The position numbers and the translations under genes were made by a program. Of a stretch of 31,231 nt of DNA, positions 23,566 through 29,430 are shown piece after piece. Positions within the stretch are counted from its first letter, which is position 1. The number at the start of each line of letters is the position of its first letter. The notes below the pieces were generated by a model that was not told the DNA's origin, did no database searches, and saw nothing but the letters and a program-made list of their open reading frames with translations. The stretch is from Clostridia bacterium (GTDB taxonomy: Bacteria > Bacillota_A > Clostridia > Christensenellales > Aristaeellaceae), in the NCBI GenBank assembly GCA_017517815.1, contig JAFWYA010000092.1, forward strand, positions 1-31,231, in the 5' to 3' direction.

Positions 23566-24189
23566 TTATTCAGGATGTTTCAACCGATAGCTGAGCAGTT
23601 CAAGACTTTCATCTAAATGAACATTGACCACTGCAGCATCTTTTGGCAGCTGTACATCAATCGGGGCAAAGTTCCAGAAGGCACGGATTCCGCACTGATA
23701 CAGGCGTTCAGCCATGGCCTGGGTATTGACTGCCGGCAGCGTAAGAATGGCGATATCCACCCGGTGTTTCTCTGTAAAGCTCTCCAGTTCCGCAATATCC
23801 TTTACCGGCAGATTCTTATTCCAGGCATTGCTGCAGGCAAGGTTATCAAACAAACCAATCGTTGTAAACCCTCGTTCAGCAAACTCTTTATGCCTCAACA
23901 GTGCGCGTCCAAGATTGCCGACGCCTACAATGATCATATTTTGTTGTCTGCAGATGCCCAGTAACTTTTCAATGTGCTTCTTCAGTTCCGTCACAGGATA
24001 TCCGCAGCCCTGCCGCCCTTCGCCCTGAAATGCATTTACATCCTGACGCACCTGAGAAGCAGTCAGCCCCATTAGCTTCGCCAGTTCAGCTGAAGAGATA
24101 TATACCTGTCCTCTGCTTTCTGTTTCCTTCAGATAACGGTAATACATCGGAAGTCTTTTGACAACTGGATCTGGAATGTAAATCGCCAT
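23566..24189 (-). CDS. rex: Redox-sensing transcriptional repressor Rex
   Basis: The 207-residue protein matches Rex, which senses the NADH/NAD+ ratio and represses fermentation and respiration genes when NAD+ is high. The N-terminal winged helix (about 7-75) ends with SQVRQDVNAFQGEGRQGCGY, a variant of the usual R-D-L...FG-x-FG-x-x-G-x-GY motif. The NAD(H)-binding site is GVGNLGRAL (89-97), with D115 where the nucleotide-binding acidic residue is expected; NFAP (173-176) is also typical. The ATG at 24189 follows AGGAG with good spacing; 24 extra upstream codons are rejected. It diverges from the response regulator gene. I could not find a convincing Rex operator in the window, so its targets are probably elsewhere or use a variant site. 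Confidence 0.9.
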   Translation of the reverse strand: MAIYIPDPVVKRLPMYYRYLKETESRGQVYISSAELAKLMGLTASQVRQDVNAFQGEGRQGCGYPVTELKKHIEKLLGICRQQNMIIVGVGNLGRALLRHKEFAERGFTTIGLFDNLACSNAWNKNLPVKDIAELESFTEKHRVDIAILTLPAVNTQAMAERLYQCGIRAFWNFAPIDVQLPKDAAVVNVHLDESLELLSYRLKHPE

Positions 24190-24244
24190 GATATATGCTC
24201 CTGTATAGTTAATAAACGCGATATAGAGAAAGCCTTTCAATTGT

Positions 24245-24283
24245 TGCCATCTTTTTGACAAAAATTACATATATAATGATAAT
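24245..24283 (+). promoter_or_regulatory. Promoter of the response regulator with degenerate direct repeat
   Basis: TTGACA (24255-24260), a 17-bp spacer and GATAAT (24278-24283). TGCCAT (24245-24250), five bases and TGACAA (24256-24261) form a weak copy of the TGACAC-N5-TGACAC arrangement seen before the two flavin-domain genes, again overlapping the -35. This hints at autoregulation. Confidence 0.5.
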
Positions 24284-24309
24284 TAGCTTCAACCGAAGGA
24301 GGAGCGCTT

Positions 24310-25031
24310 ATGCACATGCTAATAGCAGATGATAACGTGCAAATCACTGACATCCTTATGAAATATGCCCATGAAGAAGGATACGACGTGGACTGTGTTC
24401 ATGATGGCTTATCAGCGCTCCGTGCGGCTGAAAACACTCAATATGACGTGATTCTTCTTGATGTGATGATGCCACACCTCAGCGGTTTGATGTCTGCAAA
24501 AAAATACGCCAGCATTCATCTACCCCCATCATCATGATTTCCGCCAAAGTGGAAGAAGTGGACCGTATTCTGGGCCTTGACATCGGGGCTGATGATTATG
24601 TAACCAAACCTTTTTCTCCCGGGGAAGTCATGGCACGCGTTCGCGCGGTAACCAGACGTCGTCTGGAAAAACGGTCTGGCCGCGAGCCGCAGCAGATTTG
24701 TGTGGATAACCTGCAAATTCAGATGGATAACAATGTGGTGCTGATCAACGGACAGCATGTGAGCGTTTCCAGAAAGGAACTTGATTTGCTGTGGACGCTG
24801 GCATCCTATCCCAACAAGGTATTCACACGTGAAAATCTGCTGAATGCATTATGGGGCATTGACTATTTTGGCGACGTTCGAACAGTGGATTCACAAATCA
24901 AACGTTTGCGAGCCAAGCTGGATCAATTTGAGCACCCGGGCTGGCGAATCAAAACGGTATGGGGAATTGGTTACCGGTTTGAAACGCTTGCCAGCGCTAA
25001 AACGCCTGCCGAATCAAAACCGGATTTATGA
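24310..25031 (+). pseudogene. OmpR/PhoB-family response regulator with a one-base deletion
   Basis: The first frame (24310-24537) encodes a receiver domain: acidic pair in LIADDN and the phospho-acceptor in VILLDVMMP, ending out of frame after LSGLMS. The correct continuation is in another frame: read one base over from 24490, the DNA gives DVCKKIRQHSSTPIIMISAK, then KPFSPGEV and a winged-helix domain ending in IKTVWGIGYRFE. One missing base near 24489 (GGTTTG-ATGTC; GGT TTG GAT GTC would restore the frame) explains this. The repaired protein would have 240 residues. GGAGGAG precedes the ATG. The second part has an in-frame ATG at 24534 but no ribosome binding site, so a free DNA-binding domain is possible but poorly supported. 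No histidine kinase is adjacent. A sequencing or assembly error is the main alternative. Confidence 0.8.
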
Positions 25032-25066
25032 GAAGAGCGCCGTTTGGAAGCGGCGCTCTTCCTTAT
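25032..25066 (+). terminator. Terminator after the response regulator
   Basis: GAAGAGCGCCG (25032-25042) pairs with CGGCGCTCTTC (25051-25061) and is followed by a T-containing tail on the plus strand. It lies between convergent genes and may also slow transcription from the EAL side. Confidence 0.7.
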
Positions 25067-25071
25067 ATGTT

Positions 25072-25857
25072 TTATGCGTTTGTTACATGGATGGCATGTG
25101 CATAAACGTATTCCGTCAGGTTTTCCATGTTCATGGGTTCACCAATCAGATATCCCTGTCCCTTAAAACAATCCAGTTCCTCAAAGAACTCGAACTGATC
25201 CTGCGTTTCGATACCCTTAGCACACACCTTCAGATCCAGCGTATGCGCCATGTGCTGGATTGCCACGACCAATCTGCAGGCCTGTTCATGTTCAGGAACA
25301 CGGGCAGCATAAGCACGATCCAGCTCAATGCCGTCAAAGTGCACTTCCGTCAGCAGATCAATGTTTGCATGTCCTTTGCCAAAGTTGGCCAAATACAGCC
25401 CCACACCGTACTCGTCATGCAGACGGTTCAGGTTTTCAATGCCATTTGCGCTCAGGTTCTGTGCTTCGCTCAACTCAAACTGGAGCTTCTGAGGAGGCAT
25501 ACCATTGGCTTCCAGGACGGTGAGAACATCCTGAACAAAGCTTTCCTGGCCGGCATATAGCGGCAACAGATTGATGGAAAGCGTCACATGACTTTGCGTT
25601 TTTGTGTTGAGTTCAGCAGCGGAGGCAACGGCTGCCTTCACAAACCAGTTGGAAAAGAGCAGCGTGAGATTTTCATCACCCTCAATGAGTTCGATAAAGG
25701 GCTGAGCACTGATGGACTGTCCATCCTGCAGGCGAATTTTTTCGGCAAAGACTTCGTAGGTGTTACAGGTGTTTTTGCCAAAAGTCCATTTAGGCTGACC
25801 ATACAGTTCAAAAGCATTGTTGAGGATCAAATCGGCAATGGCACTATGTTTCATCAC
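25072..25857 (-). CDS. Degenerate EAL-domain protein, probably non-catalytic
   Basis: The 261-residue protein has the overall EAL fold of c-di-GMP phosphodiesterases. SINLLP with N96, FELSE (127-131), a GVGLYLANFG stretch, CAKGIET (212-218) and GQGYLIGEP are in order. Key residues are lost: EAL is replaced by EVFAEK (35-40), the DDFG motif is LANFG (156-160), the usual K-I-D is ELD (178-180), and the conserved glutamate of AEGVET is lysine (K214). It therefore should not hydrolyse c-di-GMP, and may bind a nucleotide or a protein partner instead. The start is GTG at 25857 or ATG at 25854; AAAGGAG fits the GTG better. The strong terminator at 25906-25943 separates it from the flavin-domain gene upstream, and no good promoter of its own is seen. 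Confidence 0.75.
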   Translation of the reverse strand: MMKHSAIADLILNNAFELYGQPKWTFGKNTCNTYEVFAEKIRLQDGQSISAQPFIELIEGDENLTLLFSNWFVKAAVASAAELNTKTQSHVTLSINLLPLYAGQESFVQDVLTVLEANGMPPQKLQFELSEAQNLSANGIENLNRLHDEYGVGLYLANFGKGHANIDLLTEVHFDGIELDRAYAARVPEHEQACRLVVAIQHMAHTLDLKVCAKGIETQDQFEFFEELDCFKGQGYLIGEPMNMENLTEYVYAHAIHVTNA

Positions 25858-25905
25858 AAAAGCGGACTCCTTTCATCATCACGTGTAGGGGTGAACCGGA
25901 GTTTG

Positions 25906-25943
25906 AAAAAGGGCATTCTCCATCGAAGAGACGAAGAATGCCC
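25906..25943 (-). terminator. Terminator of the three-domain flavin-type gene
   Basis: On the minus strand GGGCATTC (25943-25936) pairs with GAATGCCC (25918-25911), followed by TTTTTC, nine bases past the stop codon. The EAL gene downstream may depend on readthrough. Confidence 0.8.
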
Positions 25944-25951
25944 CCGGAGGA

Positions 25952-27628
25952 TTATTTGCCGATGGTGAGTTCGATTTCCACCTTATTGGCCTCCGCCTTT
26001 TCCAAAGCAGCCAGCAGGTTGCCATGACCATCGTTAAGGCTCATGGTAGCGCCGGCGGTCACGTCGGCCAGCATGGTTTTATCCTCATCGCTCAGGGCGT
26101 CATACTTGGCAGCGTCCTGCTCGTTGGAGGAACCAGCCTTGAGGGGACGGCCGTTGCGATCAGAGCAGTAAGTGGCGAACCACTCATTGATCTCAGCAAC
26201 ACTCTTGCCGGCGAACAGCTGCTGGAAATGATCCATCTGCTGAGCCCAGTAGCCGGTACCCATCACATAGCCTTCGCCGCGCTCACGCTTGGTCTGCCAG
26301 GATTCAACTTCGGCCAGGAAGGCATCGTTATCATTATCCAGAATGGCGTCGACCTTGGCGTCATGATCGGAATCGTAATTGTAGCCGCCCTGTCCGGGGA
26401 AGCCGGAGAAATGAGGCATGGTGGCGCCGTCATAGTTGGGGGTGGCAACCTCCAGCTGATCCACAACAGAAGCAGCAATGCTGCCGTCTGCGTTGAAGAG
26501 CACGAAGGCATACACGTCGTTGAAGCTGTAGACCTGCACACCCTGATCATCAGCACCGGGGCCGATGCGGCCCATATTGTCAACGCCCAGACCCATGGCG
26601 GCAGCGGATTCGATCTTGAGGGGCACACGGTTGGCATAAGCCTTTTCCAGTGCAGCCAGCAGGTTGCCGTGGCCGTCGTTAAGGCTCATGGTAGCGCCGG
26701 CAGTCACGTCTGCCAGCATAGCCTTCTCATCATCGCTGAGCGCATCGTACTTGGCGGCATCCTGTTCGTTGGAGGAACCGGCCTTGAGAGGACGACCGTT
26801 GCGGTCGGAGCAGTACGCGGCGAACCATTCCTTCACTTCTTCCACGGTCTTGCCGGCGAAGAGGATCTCAAAACGATCCATCTGCTGAGCCCAGTAGCCG
26901 GTGCCCATCACGTAGCCCTCGCCGCGCTCGCGCTTGGTCTGCCAGGAGGCGACTTCAGCCAGGAAGCTCTCATCGGTGGGTTCCACAACGCCGTCAATTT
27001 TAGCGTCGTGATCGGCATCGTTATTGTAGCCCTTCTGTCCCGGGAAGCCGGACAGGTGAGGCATGGTAGCGCCGTCATAGTTGGGGGTAGCGACTTCGAT
27101 CTGATCGAACTTGGACATCAGGATGCGGCCATCCGCATCAAACACAACGCCGGCTACAACCTGATTGAAGCTGTACACCTGCACGTCCTGATCATCTGCG
27201 CCAGGGCCAAGACGGCCCATGCTGGCCACACCCAGACCAATGAAAGCATCCGCGGCTTCGGCAGTAATGGCCTCGGGAGCTTTCTTTTCTTCCACAACAT
27301 AGGGATAGGCAACAGGATCAAGCGCATTGTTCACAGCAGCCTTGATGGCGTTGCTGGTAACGGTCGCACCGGCAATAACGTCCACATCAGCACTGCCGGC
27401 TTCCACGATCAGGGCGGGAAGTTCCTCCAGAGCGCGGCTGCCAATACCAGGGGTTTCGTTGTCGCCCTTGGCGGTCACGGCGGTGATTTTGCCGTTTTCA
27501 ACAGTGACTACGACCGTCACTTCACCGGCAAATCCCTTGGCGATACCATTGAGTTCTTCAGCTTGCACACTGCCAGCAATACCCAGCACAAGCATGGTTG
27601 CCAGCACAATGGAAAGCAACTTCTTCAT
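25952..27628 (-). CDS. Secreted protein with one FMN_bind domain and two larger FMN_bind-like repeats
   Basis: The 558-residue exported protein has a signal peptide (1-23) and a typical FMN_bind domain at about 28-103: VTVENGKITAV, ETPGIG and DVIAGATVTS with T89 in the flavinylation position. Two repeats of about 206 residues follow (129-334 and 345-550). Each has GPGADDQ, YNFDYV-like strands, TMPH-SGFPGQ, WQTKRERGEGYVMGTGYWAQQM and GK(T/S)V-E, and ends in DVTAGATMS (T313 and T528). Three D-x-x-A-G-A-T motifs suggest up to three covalently bound FMN groups, if the alanine in place of the usual serine is tolerated by ApbE. Extracytoplasmic multi-flavin proteins pass electrons between membrane enzymes and outside acceptors. 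AAGGAGG precedes the ATG. No lipobox or anchor is seen. Confidence 0.82.
   Translation of the reverse strand: MKKLLSIVLATMLVLGIAGSVQAEELNGIAKGFAGEVTVVVTVENGKITAVTAKGDNETPGIGSRALEELPALIVEAGSADVDVIAGATVTSNAIKAAVNNALDPVAYPYVVEEKKAPEAITAEAADAFIGLGVASMGRLGPGADDQDVQVYSFNQVVAGVVFDADGRILMSKFDQIEVATPNYDGATMPHLSGFPGQKGYNNDADHDAKIDGVVEPTDESFLAEVASWQTKRERGEGYVMGTGYWAQQMDRFEILFAGKTVEEVKEWFAAYCSDRNGRPLKAGSSNEQDAAKYDALSDDEKAMLADVTAGATMSLNDGHGNLLAALEKAYANRVPLKIESAAAMGLGVDNMGRIGPGADDQGVQVYSFNDVYAFVLFNADGSIAASVVDQLEVATPNYDGATMPHFSGFPGQGGYNYDSDHDAKVDAILDNDNDAFLAEVESWQTKRERGEGYVMGTGYWAQQMDHFQQLFAGKSVAEINEWFATYCSDRNGRPLKAGSSNEQDAAKYDALSDEDKTMLADVTAGATMSLNDGHGNLLAALEKAEANKVEIELTIGK
25979..27244 (-). repeat. Two in-gene tandem repeats encoding the large FMN_bind-like domains
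   Basis: Repeat A is 26627-27244 and repeat B 25979-26596, with a period of about 648 bp (215-216 codons). Long stretches are identical or nearly so at the DNA level, for example around AACGACGGCC and the region encoding KAGSSNEQDAAKYDALSD. This points to recent duplication or ongoing gene conversion. Confidence 0.8.
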
Positions 27629-27653
27629 GTATTCAGTTCCTCCTTTTTGATCC

Positions 27654-27674
27654 TTCCTGCTTTTGCTGCAGGAA
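27654..27674 (-). other. 5' leader hairpin before the three-domain flavin-type gene
   Basis: TTCCTGC (27654-27660) pairs with GCAGGAA (27668-27674) around a 7-base loop, just upstream of the AAGGAGG ribosome binding site. It may protect the message or modulate translation. Confidence 0.4.
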
Positions 27675-27679
27675 ACTTT

Positions 27680-27707
27680 TTTATATCATACAAAAATTTC
27701 GTGTCAT
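27680..27707 (-). promoter_or_regulatory. Promoter of the three-domain flavin-type gene
   Basis: On the minus strand ATGACA (27707-27702), a 16-bp spacer and TATAAA (27685-27680). The spacer equals that of the 22812 gene promoter. Confidence 0.6.
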
Positions 27708-27717
27708 AAATGTGTCA
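27701..27717 (-). promoter_or_regulatory. TGACAC-N5-TGACAC direct repeat, response-regulator-type site
   Basis: Read on the minus strand, TGACAC (27717-27712), ATTTA and TGACAC (27706-27701) form an 11-bp-period direct repeat whose second copy overlaps the -35 box. Its sequence, spacing and position equal those of the site at 22715-22731. Confidence 0.55.
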
Positions 27718-27950
27718 GGCATGAGCGTTTTTCAAGTTCTTAACAGGGAGGCATGATTATCTATCATTGGGATCCGGGAAGAGGAAAAAAGGAATGTACA
27801 CAGCGGTTTGCAGATGCAGAACCTGTTTCCGCAGGTCATGTCACAGGCCTATGGAGCGCCGTGTGAACAATCAGAGTAATAAGATCATTGAAACAGGAAA
27901 TCGTCTGCAAGCCTTATTCGGATAGGTTTTATGCATGGATAAAAACATAG
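27718..27950. other. Intergenic stretch without a supported gene
   Basis: The only frame with an ATG near a purine-rich run is a 37-codon frame at 27753-27866, but GGGAGG lies one base from its ATG, too close to act. I see no conserved motif. Confidence 0.4.
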
Positions 27951-27992
27951 AAAAAGCACTCAAACCCTTAGACATAAGTGTTTGAGTACTTC
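27951..27992 (-). terminator. Probable terminator of the LacI-family gene
   Basis: On the minus strand ACTCAAAC pairs with GTTTGAGT (27987-27980 with 27965-27958), extended by AGT/GCT-type pairs, followed by CTTTTTC. It lies about 190 bp beyond the regulator's stop, so the transcript would have a long 3' tail. Confidence 0.6.
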
Positions 27993-28178
27993 TCCAAATC
28001 GTGTTTTGTGATGCATTTGTGCATCGACACATCTCTTTAAGTTCTTTGGCATTCTATCCACGCCACTTGTATTAACCTCTAACTCTCCAATAGTCTACCC
28101 TTCTCCATTCAACTTCCAAACATCTTTGAAACCTGTGTTAAGCAAGTATGCTTCAAGCAGATTGATACTCAGAACAAC
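27993..28178. other. AT-rich stretch after the LacI-family gene
   Basis: No gene is supported. A small hairpin GATGCA-TTTG-TGCATC lies near 28010-28026. In the regulator's own frame the minus strand beyond the stop has only one further stop in about 70 codons (LEAYLLNTGFKDVWKLNGEG and on), possibly a decayed coding remnant, but it matches nothing I recognise. Confidence 0.35.
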
Positions 28179-29201
28179 TCAAACCGACTGTCTTTCCACG
28201 ATGGAGCAGTGGATAATCTCCCGCACCGGCTGCGAAGCGGGATTATTGATCTTATCCATCATGTGAAGCGCGGCGCTGGTGCCGATCTCGGTCGTTGGCA
28301 GCTGTACGGTGGTCAGCGGCGGCTGAAGGTAGCTGGCGATTTCGCGGTTGTCGAAGCCGACAACGGCCATGTCCTCCGGGATGCGCAGTCCGGCGTCGTT
28401 AAGGACGTGCATGCAGCCTGCAGCCATCAGGTCGTTCATGGCAAAAATGGCGGTGGGGCGGTTTTCCAGCGCAAGCAGCGCGTGGGTCTGCTCAACGCCG
28501 GATTCATACTCCCAGTTGCCGTAGCGGATGTACTCCTCCGGAACGATCACCCCAAATTGCTGCATGGCCATCTGAATGCCGTGCATACGTCGGGCGGTGG
28601 GGTACGAATGCGGATGACCGGCAATGACTGCGATGCGTTTGTGCCCCTTGGCAAGCAGATAGCGGGTCATATCGGCAGCGGAATCCTGATTGGAATAAGT
28701 AACATAGGTGTCTTCTTTGGTACCGTGCGAATAGGCAAAAACCAGCGGAGTATCCATGGGATCAAACAGGTAATCCAGATGGCGGTCGTGCATACCCACA
28801 TAGATGATGCCGTCCACATTGGAGGACTGCAAAAGCGATACGCCGTTGTTGATCCGCTGACGGTACGCGCCGATCTGTTCATACTGATTGTAGAGTTTTT
28901 CCAGCAGATGCAGATCATGCAGAATCATACGATAGCCAGACTTAGAAAGCGTTTCATTGATGCCGCTTACGATGCCCGCTACCGGCAGACCGCGGATATC
29001 CTCCACCAGTACTCCAATGGTGTGCGTCTGGCCGCTGCGCAGGGATTTAGCCAGCGTGTTGGGTGTATAGTTGGCATCTGCAATGGCCATGAGCACTTTT
29101 TCGGTCGTCTCCGGGGATAGCTTCTTGGTGCCGTTCACCACATGGGATACGGTTGCAGTGGATACACCAGCCAGCAGGGCCACGTCGCGCATGGTTGCCA
29201 A
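28179..29201 (-). CDS. LacI-family transcriptional regulator
   Basis: The 340-residue protein has the LacI helix-turn-helix at its start (MRDVALLAGVSTATVSHVVNG) followed by the hinge and a periplasmic-binding-protein-like sensor domain (HTIGVLVEDI..., VDGIIYVG, KRIAVIAGH, AIFAMNDLMA, VVGFDNRE). The start is the TTG at 29201: it gives the family N-terminus MATMRDVA and has GAGGTG at the right distance, while the ATG at 29192 is too far away. The gene diverges from a sugar importer operon with two GGTTA-N6-TAACC palindromes between, so it probably represses that importer until a sugar binds. A near-palindrome at its own transcript start (29228-29242) suggests autoregulation. Confidence 0.9.
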   Translation of the reverse strand: MATMRDVALLAGVSTATVSHVVNGTKKLSPETTEKVLMAIADANYTPNTLAKSLRSGQTHTIGVLVEDIRGLPVAGIVSGINETLSKSGYRMILHDLHLLEKLYNQYEQIGAYRQRINNGVSLLQSSNVDGIIYVGMHDRHLDYLFDPMDTPLVFAYSHGTKEDTYVTYSNQDSAADMTRYLLAKGHKRIAVIAGHPHSYPTARRMHGIQMAMQQFGVIVPEEYIRYGNWEYESGVEQTHALLALENRPTAIFAMNDLMAAGCMHVLNDAGLRIPEDMAVVGFDNREIASYLQPPLTTVQLPTTEIGTSAALHMMDKINNPASQPVREIIHCSIVERQSV

Positions 29202-29243
29202 GGAAGCACACCTCTTTCTAATAGTAAGTTAAACGTTTTCTCA

Positions 29244-29272
29244 ATTATAACAGACTGAAAAACCTTCGTCAA
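29244..29272 (-). promoter_or_regulatory. Promoter of the LacI-family gene
   Basis: On the minus strand TTGACG (29272-29267), a 17-bp spacer and consensus TATAAT (29249-29244). The GTTAAACGTTTTC near-palindrome at 29228-29240 lies at the predicted transcript start. Confidence 0.75.
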
Positions 29273-29279
29273 TCCAATT

Positions 29280-29297
29280 TGGTTATCAAATTAACCA
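29280..29297. promoter_or_regulatory. Upstream LacI-type operator candidate
   Basis: TGGTTA (29280-29285), six bases, and TAACCA (29292-29297). It lies between the divergent promoters, 33 bp upstream of the importer -35 and eight bases from the regulator's -35. Confidence 0.6.
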
Positions 29298-29329
29298 GTG
29301 TTTTTGAGCCAAAAAGCACATTTTTGATA

Positions 29330-29358
29330 TTGACTTTTCGTTCTGCGACTGCTATTCT
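29330..29358 (+). promoter_or_regulatory. Promoter of the second sugar importer operon
   Basis: TTGACT (29330-29335), a 17-bp spacer and TATTCT (29353-29358). The operator at 29370 starts about five bases after the expected transcript start. Confidence 0.7.
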
Positions 29359-29369
29359 GTATCCAGAAA

Positions 29370-29391
29370 GAAGGTTAATCGAATAACCTTC
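29370..29391. promoter_or_regulatory. Downstream LacI-type operator candidate
   Basis: GAAGGTTA (29370-29377), ATCGAA and TAACCTTC (29384-29391) form an 8-bp perfect inverted repeat with a six-base centre containing TCGA. It shares GGTTA-N6-TAACC with the upstream site; the two centres are about 92 bp apart, which would allow looping. Confidence 0.7.
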
Positions 29392-29430
29392 AAGAAGAAC
29401 CGTTTATAATTTGAGAAGGAGGAACCATTC

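Noticed and set aside
27753..27866. 37-codon frame with GGGAGG next to its ATG
   Set aside because: The purine run ends one base before the ATG, too close for translation initiation, and the product matches nothing known to me.
29228..29242. CcpA (cre) site at GTTAAACGTTTTCTC
   Set aside because: It matches the cre consensus in the centre but misses several outer positions. It fits better as an imperfect copy of the nearby LacI-type sites.
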